A program made the position numbers and the translations under genes. Shown piece by piece: positions 1 to 8,928 of a stretch of DNA of 64,000 nucleotides. Numbering within the stretch: position 1 is the first letter of the stretch; each line of letters opens with the position of its first letter. This stretch comes from Pseudomonadales bacterium (GTDB lineage Bacteria; Pseudomonadota; Gammaproteobacteria; Pseudomonadales; Ketobacteraceae), in NCBI GenBank assembly GCA_002708905.1, contig PAPM01000039.1, positions 310,001-374,000 on the forward strand, written 5' to 3'. The notes below the pieces were generated by a model that worked only from the letters and a program-made list of their open reading frames with translations, ran no database searches and was not told where the DNA came from.

Positions 1-3000
1 ACCCGGTGCCAGCGAGATGGTCACACCGGCCTGACCACCGCTATTTTGAGAGAATCCAATTTCCACTTTACCGTCGATGGTGATACTCAGTCCGGCACCG
101 GCCAGATTGAACGCCAGGGTGTAGAGGCGTTTCAACAGGGCTTCGGGATCAGCGAAATCTGCAAACAGTTGTGGATCCAGGGTGGCACCACCGCCGGTGA
201 AGACCACATTCTGCAGCGTATTCACCACCTCGGTTCCCATTGGGTCCAGCGCATCCACCACAATCCCGGACGCCATGGAAATGGCCTGGGCCAGAAGTGC
301 CAGCGCCACAGCTTCCGGACTGCTGTCCTCCGTTTCGCCGCCCACTGTGCGGTTCACCAACACCACGCGAGGTGGGGACGCATCCAGCGCCCAGCGGAAT
401 TCCACACTTTGATCGCCAACGCCATCGGAGGCCAGACCAATGCCCACCATGCGGGTAAAACCGGCGCCACTGACGCCGGCTCGAATCGTCGCCACCGGCA
501 TCAGTTCCAGTCCGTTGCCCACATCAAATCCGTCGGCAATGTAGGTCACACCAATCTGCACACCGCTGGTACTGAGGCGAACTTTATCCGCCGAGATAGT
601 GCCCACATCGGCAATGGCGATTTCGCCGGACAGCTCAATGGCCGGGCCGGATGCACTGCCATCGAACGTGACACCCACCGGTGAAGTGCTGCCGATATTC
701 AAGCGGGTAATGCCGGGGCCCACCGCTGTGGTGCTGATCACGGTGCCACCGGGGTCCAGTGCACCGGCCAGTTGCGCGATGGCCGTGGACACCAGATTGG
801 GCAAATTCGCGGTCAACGCCGATACCGGGTCGGCCGCAAAGGCAGAAATTCGGGCATCGGTAAAACTGTTGGATTCCAGCAGATTCAGGGCTCCGCCAAT
901 CTCAAACAGGGCCTGACCCACATCTTTCTGAATGGATGGCGCCGGATTACTGCGTTCGGCAATCAACGCATTCAACACCAGCGGAATCGCCATGCCTGCG
1001 CCGGTGGCCAGCAACGAGGCCGCACCCGGTCCATTGGGATAGATGGGCATGGGCGCCGCAGGCGGACGCAGCAAGGCAATACTGATACTGGGGGAGATAG
1101 CCAACGACACACCTTTGCCATCAAAGGTCACTGAGGTAGCCAACTGGGGCAGCACCGAGCCATTGCTGTCGATGGCAATACCACCGTTGATGGACACCGC
1201 CATGGCTGCAGTGCCCAGGGTGTGATTGATGTCGATTTCCACACCCAGCAACAGCCGACCGGAATCCACGGCATAGGTAATGGTGACATCTTCACTCACC
1301 GGCCAACCACTGCCGGTACGCGCAGGTACCACTAAGTCCGCCACAGCATCCAGGGTCATCACCGCCTGGGCAAAGGGGTCTGAAGACCACGCAGTAGTGG
1401 CATGTTTCAGCCAGGCAATGGGGTCCAGGAACAGCGCCCAGGGCAACAGAATACGACGCTGGCCGGATTCTGGTACCGGTCCCAGCAGATTCAAACCATT
1501 CAGCAAATTGTCGATGGCGGTGCGGGCGCTTTCTTCCGCTTCATCCCGCAGATGATTGATAAATCCGGTGGCCAGGGTGGCCGGCACCAGCGAGGCAGAG
1601 AGTTTGATCAGGTCCGTTGGGTCGGACAGGTTCAGCAAATCAATGGTGGAACTGTTGGCGGCACCGGGTAAACGCCAGTTGATGCCCAGCTGTCCGCTGC
1701 TAACCGATGCGGTATCGATAGAAGCCTGTAATTGAATGCCACCGGCGCTGGGGTCAATGCCACCCAGAGAACCGGACACAGCCACCCCGGTGCTGTTGAT
1801 GCGCACCGACGCACCCACCGGAATCAAATCCGCCGGTTCATGGCTGGCAAAGACTTCAATGGATTTGGTCTGCAGATTGAGGGACACCTTGGCGGTGTCG
1901 ATGGTCCAGGCCAAGCTGCTGCCACTACCGGTAAAACCACCGATGGTACGCAACGCGCCAGCAAGGCTGGATGCAGATTGTGTCAACGCATCAGTGATCA
2001 CCAACTGGGTATCGAAGATCAAACGGTCGAAGCCCTGGGGATCGTAACCGCCAGAGCGCACCAACCCAATGTCCGCCAGCAACTGGGCCAGATCGGCAGA
2101 TTCCGCCGCCAATCGGCCAATCACTTCCGCCATCAACAGATGCACTTCCGAGGTGGGCAGGGTGGCATCAATACCATCCGCATCCTGCTCGATCACCCAA
2201 CGTTCCCGCTTCACACCAAAACAATTGGCTTCGTGGAAGGTAAAACGGGCTTTGGAAACAGTAGAACCTGAACCAATAGGAAGATACAGCCGCACCGACA
2301 TCCAACGGGCTTCCACGTCGTTCTGCAACGCACCGGGGCCACCAATGAGCCAGCCATCGTTGACGCCGAAATGCAGGTCGAGGATCACCTGTTGGTTGGT
2401 ATGCACCTCGAAACTGTCACCGGAAGCACCGCGGTCACAACTGATCAATTCCAGAATAGCGCCGGCACCTAACAACACCGGACCCAGGCTCACATCGATC
2501 ACCGGCAAATCCACGCCTGCATGCAGTGCTGTGGGCGGTAACTCCGGTTTATCCAACGCTTGATAGCGATAGGCAATGGCATCGGCCACCAACTCCGCCA
2601 GCCCCATGTCCACGGTGTCGCTGTCCAGCTTGCCGAACACGGCATCCACCATAAGCCCGGCCCGGCGCACCTGATCGCTGGCCAGGGGAATCTCACCCAG
2701 CTTGCTGTCGGTGAACCCCGCGGCCGCCACTGCCCGATCGATCACATAGGACATTTGCAGCAACGGTCCGGATTCACCCGCCAGCAAATGTTCATCCAGT
2801 TCTTCGGTAAACGGACGGCGAATCTGGTGTAAAAAGCGCAGGGCATCGCCACTCAAACCGGTGGTGTAGCCGGACACCGCCAAGGTGGTCCAGGGAGTGC
2901 CGACGGTAACCACCCGCTCCACACTCAGAGTGGTTTCCGCTGCCTTGATGGCGGCGGCACCGGCAGCACCATAGGCCACTACCGTGATGGCATCGGTACG

Positions 3001-5946
3001 ACCGGCCAATGCGGTTTTCAAACGTTCCGCCTGCTCGCCGACAGCACCACGATCCGGTCTAGCCGCTAAAGCCGCAGCCGCGTCAGGCAACGCCAACGAC
3101 CAGCTGCCGTCGCCGGTGGCCGCTACCGTGCCGCTGGCATTGCCGGTACGGGCATCAAAGCTGTCGCCGTCGAAACAGGTCGTCCAGACTTCTTCACACC
3201 CCACATACAAGACCGCAGTGGGAACAGGGTCCAGTGCTTCCATTACCAAGGCATCGATGGCGCCCAGGGCCACCAATTCGCGATAACTGTAACCTTCGAT
3301 GTCGACCCCGTTGACGCCGGCGGGTAACACAGCGGGCTGCCCTAACAAGCCGTCCGTGCCGGTGATGCGATCACTCAGATTCTGTAAGCCCTGGGCCAGG
3401 TTTTCGCGGCCCACCAACAAATCTTTCAGATCGGGAATGGTGCGGCCCGCATCCCGCAACGCCGCCACCAGTACGCCTTCCTCCGGCGGCTCACTGCGAT
3501 CAAAAAATCCCGGCGGTGGTTCGTAACGATCCAGGGGCATACGACAGCCGGGCTCCAGCCACACGGCAATGCCCGGTGCCCTGGGTTCGCCGGCAATCGC
3601 CAAACGGAAAGGATCCCGTTCGTTGCCACTGCCCATGGGGGCGGACAAGCGGAAACCACTGATCAGATACGCCAGCGGACTCAGAACCGTACGTACATTA
3701 CTGCAATCCAGAATCAAATCACCCAGCCAGGATCGCAACGCGGTTTCCGGATGGCTGATTAATTCTCCTAATTGCAGGCGGGCACCACTGCCGGACCAAC
3801 CCACCAGGCTCAGCAACACGTCCACCACCGGCGAACCGATGCGTGCCAGTAATGAAGCAATGGCCTGTTCGATTTCATTCCAATTCGGGCTGTAGGTGAC
3901 GCTGCCGTCGGCATGGAATTCGGGAAGAGGAATGCTCACGGACAAAGTGCTGGAAGCATCACCGGACGGTTCGAAATCGCCCTCCAACTCCAGCGCCAAC
4001 CCAGGTGCTGCGACACCAAAGGCGACACCATCGCGGGCATTCCAGGCCAGTTCAAAACCAAACGCATTGGCCAACAAATCCACCGGGCCCAGATCCAGGC
4101 GCGCCGTGGTGCGGTCAGCGCGACGCAGGTGAAGCCCACCGGCAAACAGACTGAAGAACTGCACCGCCGGATTCACCACATCGATGCGCGCCATGCGGGC
4201 CCGCACTGCCATTACGGCTTCGTAATCGGTCATCACCGTGGCCGCCAGCTCGGCAGACAACTCAATGAAGATGTAATCCCCCTGCAGATACACCAGCACA
4301 TTCAACGGACCGATATCGATAATCCAGGGGGCTGCATCGGTGCCACTACCGGTGATGGCGCCGGTGGCACCGGTAATCAATTCCCGCAGTGCGGCCAACA
4401 CGTCGGCAAAGGCGGTGGTATTGCCTTTCAGGGATTGCCAGTAATCATTGAGTTCGCCGAGAGGATCGGTGATCAGCTCCAATGCGTTCAATGCAGTAAT
4501 GCCAGAGGGCGGATTAATGCCCAACAGAATCGCCAGCAGTTCACCGGGGCGGCCCAGATCATTGAGCGCATTCACCAACGCGGAATTGATCAGGCTACCG
4601 GCGGCATCCAGTACCGCTTCGGGGCTGGACAGATCCAACACCGCGTGGGACGCCCCACCCAGGGTAACGTCGTGGGCGGTAAGCATAAATGCCGGCTGAC
4701 CGGAGAGTAATTTTATTCCCAGATGAATGGACCCCAGGCCGGGATCACCGGCCAACAGGTCCGATGCCAAACCGGCATCACGACCAAATACGGCACCTGC
4801 TTCAAGGGAGGGCAAAGCAGAGATATCGCCAGTGGCGGTATTGGTGGTAAGCAGGTCTGCCGTGATGCGCACTTCCGCACCGGTCTGCGGGCGCAATGCC
4901 GCTTCCACCCAAGGGGTAATTTGCACACCACCACCGGTGGAGTCTGCCACCCGCAAACCGATGGCGCCGGTGATCAATCCAGAACTGAATTCAATGGCGC
5001 CGCGACTGGAATTAACCGTACCGCCCAACAGATCGCCGAACTGGCCCAGCCAAGCATTGCGGGCAGCTGTTACCGTAAAGATGGACTCCAGCCATTGAAT
5101 CAGTGCCGGTACACCCTGGGTAATCAACGCTTCCAATGGGAACGCCGGAATGTCGGTGACGGTACGCAGACCAAACATTCCCGCCAACGCTGCAAAGGGA
5201 GCCGTATCCGGATTGGCCGGGTTCAACGCATCGGCCTGGGCCTGCAGCAGACCCGCCATGAATTCCAGAAATTCCGGGCCCAGATCTTCCAAAGAATCCA
5301 CATTCAGATCAAAATCTTTCGGCACACTGGTGCCGGGCAATTGCAAGCGGCGGAAGCCTACTTCCAAAGCAAAGTTATCCGCTGGATCGGTGGGAATGAG
5401 TATGGATAAAAACACACCACCCACATACAACTCACCGGCCACCGGCGCCGCATTGGAGATGGTGACTTCCAGCGATAACTCGATATTGGCACCCGACCGC
5501 CCCAGCACCAGCCAGTCCGGCTGACCTCCGGACACGTCCATGGAACCGCCGCCCTCGCGGGCAAACTGGAACACCGGCACATGGGCTTTTACGGAAACAG
5601 AAGGCGTAGAACTGCCACTGTCGTATTCAATGCCAAAACCCACGCGGGCCGCATCACTGGCCTGTTCCACCACCACAAACACCGTGGCACCGGATTCTGA
5701 AAACAACGGCACCCATACGGCCTGGTCTTCCGTTTCCCGGTCTGGTGGCCCCAGCACGTCGTCCACGAAGGTCATCAACGCTTCCCGCTGTTGATTCGTG
5801 TACATCATGGAACTGAGCCCACGTTTACTGCCGTTGGCGGTACCAATAGGATCCTGGAACCATTCGCCCCGCAGCTGACCGTCCTGGGTCAGGCCAACGG
5901 CTTCCGCCAACGTGGAAAAGACGTCGAGATTTTCTTCCGCACCCAT
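1..5946 (-). CDS. Giant protein of unknown family, 3' end outside the window
   Basis: The reading frame is open from an ATG at 5946 leftwards to base 1, giving 1982 codons with no stop, so the gene continues beyond the window. There is no signal peptide or obvious membrane segment. The protein is rich in Gly, Ala, Leu, Asp and Ser, with many short beta-prone segments (patterns such as LDLGPVD, VSISLAP) and recurring elements that suggest a repetitive beta architecture. Around residues 965-1030 it has a lipase-like pattern: a helix, then TVVAYGAAGA at the place of a GHSxGG nucleophile elbow, then VVTVGTPW at 1011-1018; Gly993 occupies the Ser position. The start lies 2 bp after the stop of the upstream gene, behind GGGAG, so the two are co-transcribed. 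It may belong to one of the large DUF-type families (DUF6603 is a guess). Function unknown. Confidence 0.85.
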   Translation of the reverse strand, partial: MGAEENLDVFSTLAEAVGLTQDGQLRGEWFQDPIGTANGSKRGLSSMMYTNQQREALMTFVDDVLGPPDRETEDQAVWVPLFSESGATVFVVVEQASDAARVGFGIEYDSGSSTPSVSVKAHVPVFQFAREGGGSMDVSGGQPDWLVLGRSGANIELSLEVTISNAAPVAGELYVGGVFLSILIPTDPADNFALEVGFRRLQLPGTSVPKDFDLNVDSLEDLGPEFLEFMAGLLQAQADALNPANPDTAPFAALAGMFGLRTVTDIPAFPLEALITQGVPALIQWLESIFTVTAARNAWLGQFGDLLGGTVNSSRGAIEFSSGLITGAIGLRVADSTGGGVQITPWVEAALRPQTGAEVRITADLLTTNTATGDISALPSLEAGAVFGRDAGLASDLLAGDPGLGSIHLGIKLLSGQPAFMLTAHDVTLGGASHAVLDLSSPEAVLDAAGSLINSALVNALNDLGRPGELLAILLGINPPSGITALNALELITDPLGELNDYWQSLKGNTTAFADVLAALRELITGATGAITGSGTDAAPWIIDIGPLNVLVYLQGDYIFIELSAELAATVMTDYEAVMAVRARMARIDVVNPAVQFFSLFAGGLHLRRADRTTARLDLGPVDLLANAFGFELAWNARDGVAFGVAAPGLALELEGDFEPSGDASSTLSVSIPLPEFHADGSVTYSPNWNEIEQAIASLLARIGSPVVDVLLSLVGWSGSGARLQLGELISHPETALRSWLGDLILDCSNVRTVLSPLAYLISGFRLSAPMGSGNERDPFRLAIAGEPRAPGIAVWLEPGCRMPLDRYEPPPGFFDRSEPPEEGVLVAALRDAGRTIPDLKDLLVGRENLAQGLQNLSDRITGTDGLLGQPAVLPAGVNGVDIEGYSYRELVALGAIDALVMEALDPVPTAVLYVGCEEVWTTCFDGDSFDARTGNASGTVAATGDGSWSLALPDAAAALAARPDRGAVGEQAERLKTALAGRTDAITVVAYGAAGAAAIKAAETTLSVERVVTVGTPWTTLAVSGYTTGLSGDALRFLHQIRRPFTEELDEHLLAGESGPLLQMSYVIDRAVAAAGFTDSKLGEIPLASDQVRRAGLMVDAVFGKLDSDTVDMGLAELVADAIAYRYQALDKPELPPTALHAGVDLPVIDVSLGPVLLGAGAILELISCDRGASGDSFEVHTNQQVILDLHFGVNDGWLIGGPGALQNDVEARWMSVRLYLPIGSGSTVSKARFTFHEANCFGVKRERWVIEQDADGIDATLPTSEVHLLMAEVIGRLAAESADLAQLLADIGLVRSGGYDPQGFDRLIFDTQLVITDALTQSASSLAGALRTIGGFTGSGSSLAWTIDTAKVSLNLQTKSIEVFASHEPADLIPVGASVRINSTGVAVSGSLGGIDPSAGGIQLQASIDTASVSSGQLGINWRLPGAANSSTIDLLNLSDPTDLIKLSASLVPATLATGFINHLRDEAEESARTAIDNLLNGLNLLGPVPESGQRRILLPWALFLDPIAWLKHATTAWSSDPFAQAVMTLDAVADLVVPARTGSGWPVSEDVTITYAVDSGRLLLGVEIDINHTLGTAAMAVSINGGIAIDSNGSVLPQLATSVTFDGKGVSLAISPSISIALLRPPAAPMPIYPNGPGAASLLATGAGMAIPLVLNALIAERSNPAPSIQKDVGQALFEIGGALNLLESNSFTDARISAFAADPVSALTANLPNLVSTAIAQLAGALDPGGTVISTTAVGPGITRLNIGSTSPVGVTFDGSASGPAIELSGEIAIADVGTISADKVRLSTSGVQIGVTYIADGFDVGNGLELMPVATIRAGVSGAGFTRMVGIGLASDGVGDQSVEFRWALDASPPRVVLVNRTVGGETEDSSPEAVALALLAQAISMASGIVVDALDPMGTEVVNTLQNVVFTGGGATLDPQLFADFADPEALLKRLYTLAFNLAGAGLSITIDGKVEIGFSQNSGGQAGVTISLAPG

Positions 5947-5948
5947 GG

Positions 5949-6548
5949 TTAAACTCCCGCAGCCAGAGAGAAGCGTGACACCGGCTGAATCAACAACCGA
6001 TCAGGGGAAGCGCCAATGGTGCCCGGCACCAACGGCAAGCCGCGGGCATCCTTGCCCACTTGCGCGCATATCGTGGTGGCTAACTCCAATAAAGATTCCC
6101 AGGCGAAGGCAATAATGGCATCAGACCAAATCTCAACCAGACCTTTCGGGCCCTGTAAATCCTGAAACGACGACATCACCAAACCGGTCACCGATTTTTT
6201 CTGACCAACGCCAATGGGAACGGGAATGGTCACCTGTTGGTACTGGTCGCACTCCACGGACACATAGATCGTGACCACGCCACTGGTGAAATTGATAGTG
6301 GTTTTATCACTGTGCACCAGCAACTCGCTGTCACCATGATTCCACACCACCAACGGTGTGGAATTGCGGGGCAAGTCCAACACCAGACGCACCACTTCGC
6401 TGAGCACGCGCTGGGCATCTTTTTCGGGAATTTTGAGAAGATCCGGCGAGGCTTCACCGGTATTGAGAATGACGCTTTGATCCAACCGTTTAAGCCACTT
6501 GAACCGGTTAAAGTCAGTGACCAGTTGATCGGTTAACAGGGTTGCCAT
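5949..6548 (-). CDS. Conserved-looking hypothetical protein, partner of the giant gene
   Basis: The gene encodes 199 aa from the ATG at 6548, which has GGGAG four bases upstream. An in-frame ATG 48 bp further upstream lacks such a site. The protein is soluble, with no signal peptide or membrane helix. It has an N-terminal helical part (TDQLVTDFNRFKWL), a central beta-rich part (residues about 75-120, including VVTIYVSVECDQYQ and VTIPVPIGVG) and a C-terminal helical segment. I do not recognise a family. It is the first gene of a two-gene unit with the giant protein, with only 2 bp between stop and start, so it probably acts with it, for example as a small partner or chaperone. That role is inferred from position only. 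Confidence 0.8.
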   Translation of the reverse strand: MATLLTDQLVTDFNRFKWLKRLDQSVILNTGEASPDLLKIPEKDAQRVLSEVVRLVLDLPRNSTPLVVWNHGDSELLVHSDKTTINFTSGVVTIYVSVECDQYQQVTIPVPIGVGQKKSVTGLVMSSFQDLQGPKGLVEIWSDAIIAFAWESLLELATTICAQVGKDARGLPLVPGTIGASPDRLLIQPVSRFSLAAGV

Positions 6549-6993
6549 AACGCTCCCTCGCGGGCTGTTTTCATTATTGGAGGTTGCTGACGGCAAAAGA
6601 GAACTTACCGCGCAACAGGCAGGATGAGTGCTTGCAATTGATCAACAAGCGCGCAGCGGCGGATAATGAGAAGCTCGTTTTTTATACTACAAACACAACA
6701 CGACCCGCGTCTAACCGATGAGACTGCGTTTACCGTATAGAGCTTGTTAAGAAGGACCCAATTCCATGCGTAATTCTTATTCTGTCTAAATCCTTAGTAG
6801 ATTTGTTACGCACGTTAAAACATCAACAGACCATTTTCAACTGACATAAATCAATTTGGAAAACTTTCACAACGCAATTACAAATTAATAGTGACTGGAT
6901 TAGTGAACCAAGACACACACGATGTCTGTTTTGATCAATACAACACCAAGCAAAACGTTAAGGAAATATGAAGTGAAGCTGGAGCATCCTAAT
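6549..6993. other. Gene-free 445-bp spacer
   Basis: AT-rich spacer between the 199-aa gene and the esterase gene, both on the minus strand. It should carry the promoter of the giant-gene unit and the 3' region of the esterase unit. I see no strong hairpin with a T tract, no RNA gene and no credible coding frame. Confidence 0.5.
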
Positions 6994-7965
6994 CTAGCGA
7001 GCATGCCGCTGAAAGAAATCCCAGATAACATTCGTTGCATTGATCTTGTCTGAAGAGGCACCCACCATACTCGCCGGCAGAATACTGCGACCACCGGCCC
7101 AGGTGTGTCCCAGCCCTTCAACCCTGATGTAGACCACTTCAACATCCCTATCACCGAACACTTCCCGCGTGACACCATTTTCCTGCTCTAATAACCGTGA
7201 GCGCTCGGACAAGCCCAGGGCTTTAACCCATTTCAGAATCGATTCCCTCACCGGTGGTTTCGGCTTGGAACGCACCGCATCACTGTTGCCGTTGGCCAGC
7301 CGTGGCGAACCGCCCTCGATCAAATTCAACGGATCATCCGAACCGGTGATGTACAGCATGGACACCGCTGGTTGCAAAGCGCCTGGATCAATCCAACAGG
7401 CACCCGCCACCGGCGCAATGGCGGCAATTCTGTGTGGCACTTTGGCGGCAGCCAAAAAACTCATGGAGGCGCCATTGGAAAAACCGGTGAGATAAACGCG
7501 CCGCTCATTGACGGCAAAACTTGCTGCCAGCGTATCCAACAAGGCTTCCAGAAAGCGGACATCATTCACCACGGTCTGATCCGGATAGAATCGGTCAGAG
7601 CCGTCGTTCCACAGTTGCGGATTCAAGGCAAAACTGCTGCGCCGGTTTGGATTACGGGCTGCGGCATTGGGAAAGACCGCAATAAACCCTGCCTGATCTG
7701 CCTTATCGGTCCAGCCGGTTTCCCAATTGGTGGCTTTGGCATTACCACCACCACCATGCAACATCACCACCACAGGCAACGGTTTTTTTCCATCGTAAGC
7801 CGCCGGAAGGTGAACAATGAAAGAACGTTCCAACCCATCCACCTTGATACTCAGGGGATAACGCCCGGGGGAATCGGGCGCGCTTTCCGGTGTCAATGTT
7901 CTGGAACTGCAACCGCCGGCAAACAAACCAAGCAGCAAGGTCAGGATGATGGTGGTATTTCGCAT
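6994..7965 (-). CDS. Esterase lipoprotein, PHB-depolymerase/LpqC-like
   Basis: Alpha/beta hydrolase of 323 aa. A lipoprotein signal peptide is visible: a hydrophobic stretch at residues 5-17, then AGGC with Cys19 as the lipidated residue. The core has the oxyanion segment VVMLHGGGGN (66-75), the nucleophile elbow GFSNG with Ser163, an acid region GSDD (Asp210 or Asp211) and GLGHTWAGG with His287. This arrangement is typical of the PHB depolymerase / feruloyl esterase / LpqC group, which cleaves ester bonds in polyhydroxyalkanoates or aryl esters. It is probably anchored in the outer membrane or periplasm. It lies 24 bp downstream of the YopT-like gene on the same strand, so the two are probably co-transcribed. 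The exact substrate cannot be read from the sequence. Confidence 0.88.
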   Translation of the reverse strand: MRNTTIILTLLLGLFAGGCSSRTLTPESAPDSPGRYPLSIKVDGLERSFIVHLPAAYDGKKPLPVVVMLHGGGGNAKATNWETGWTDKADQAGFIAVFPNAAARNPNRRSSFALNPQLWNDGSDRFYPDQTVVNDVRFLEALLDTLAASFAVNERRVYLTGFSNGASMSFLAAAKVPHRIAAIAPVAGACWIDPGALQPAVSMLYITGSDDPLNLIEGGSPRLANGNSDAVRSKPKPPVRESILKWVKALGLSERSRLLEQENGVTREVFGDRDVEVVYIRVEGLGHTWAGGRSILPASMVGASSDKINATNVIWDFFQRHAR

Positions 7966-7989
7966 AATGTTCCTCGTTGGAAAATCCCG

Positions 7990-8640
7990 TTATCGCCAAA
8001 CCCGAATAATTTCGTAGCGGTCAAAACCAATAGCGTCGCGATGATTGCGGTGATACACAAAGTTTGAGAACAAATGCAGGAAGAAGAAAAAATCATTCCT
8101 GTCCGGAAACCAGAATTCTCCATAGTTGGGATCAAAGAAGCACACATCTTCACCCTGCTGGCCAATATAGGCCGCAATAGCATGAGATTCCTGCATATTG
8201 CGGCTCTGCAGAATGATCAATGCGTAACCTCCGTTGATTTGCTCCAACTCGGTACGAAGGGCAGTACTGTTCATGGGTATCCTGTTGCCCCCGTTTACCC
8301 CTAAACCACTATTACGGAACCAGTTCCGATAGCCCATAACCCAATCGGGGAAGCGCTCAAGATTGCGCTGCCAGGCCGCAATACGCTGGTATTCATGATG
8401 GTTGAATTGGATGAAAGTGCGGTTGTTCGGATTCCACACTGCACCCAAATGGTTTACCAGCGAATCATCCTGTGCATGGTACTTGATCCAATGGCAGGAC
8501 AATGCCATACAGATCCCATTCCCGGTAGGCCTGGCAATAAAATCCAGGGGCGAGCCCTGGCTGAAATCCCAGGTACTCTGGCCATCAAGATCCGCCACCA
8601 TTTGTTGGACGTTATTCAGAGGGTAAGCTCGGTTGGGCAT
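7990..8640 (-). CDS. YopT/C58-type cysteine-protease-like protein
   Basis: 216 aa with no signal peptide. The motif order matches peptidase family C58 (YopT/AvrPphB): NGICMALSCHW with Cys44, then QESHAIAAYI with His153, then CFFDPNYGEF with Asp170, which gives a complete Cys-His-Asp triad at the spacing usual for the family. The Asp segment FDPNxGEF is the best family marker. Family members include type III effectors and domains in large toxins. Here the protease fold is nearly the whole protein, with no recognisable secretion or targeting domain. It is the first gene of a unit with the esterase lipoprotein. The role could be effector, toxin or housekeeping protease; the family call rests on the motifs alone. 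Confidence 0.72.
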   Translation of the reverse strand: MPNRAYPLNNVQQMVADLDGQSTWDFSQGSPLDFIARPTGNGICMALSCHWIKYHAQDDSLVNHLGAVWNPNNRTFIQFNHHEYQRIAAWQRNLERFPDWVMGYRNWFRNSGLGVNGGNRIPMNSTALRTELEQINGGYALIILQSRNMQESHAIAAYIGQQGEDVCFFDPNYGEFWFPDRNDFFFFLHLFSNFVYHRNHRDAIGFDRYEIIRVWR

Positions 8641-8928
8641 TTTCTGGTTCCTTTAAAAAATCAGTTAATTGAGGTGTTAACCATCTTCTTGATTCGGTTT
8701 ACGTCTCTAATTACGAAAGGAACGGAGAAAAGGTTGCGGCCTGAAAACGTGAAAAAGTCACAGAGGAGACCAGCGCGCACTTATAGGCCTATACGGCACA
8801 AAAACCTGTCAATTCCGGTTTTGCTCAATTTCATGACCTAAGTCAAAGCTCGCTCCGGCTTAGATCGATACATTAGCTCAACTATACAACACTGTTGATT
8901 ATGGAATAAACGCAGGAGCTATAACAAA

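Noticed and set aside
46-5800. Many plus-strand open frames of 60-265 codons across the first 6 kb
   Set aside because: All lie opposite one uninterrupted minus-strand frame of 1982 codons; their compositions (Arg, His, Gly, Gln rich) are typical of antisense shadows and none has a ribosome-binding site or family motif.
6766-6789. Seven-codon open frame in the AT-rich spacer as a leader peptide
   Set aside because: It is on the plus strand with no gene downstream in that orientation and no attenuator hairpin.
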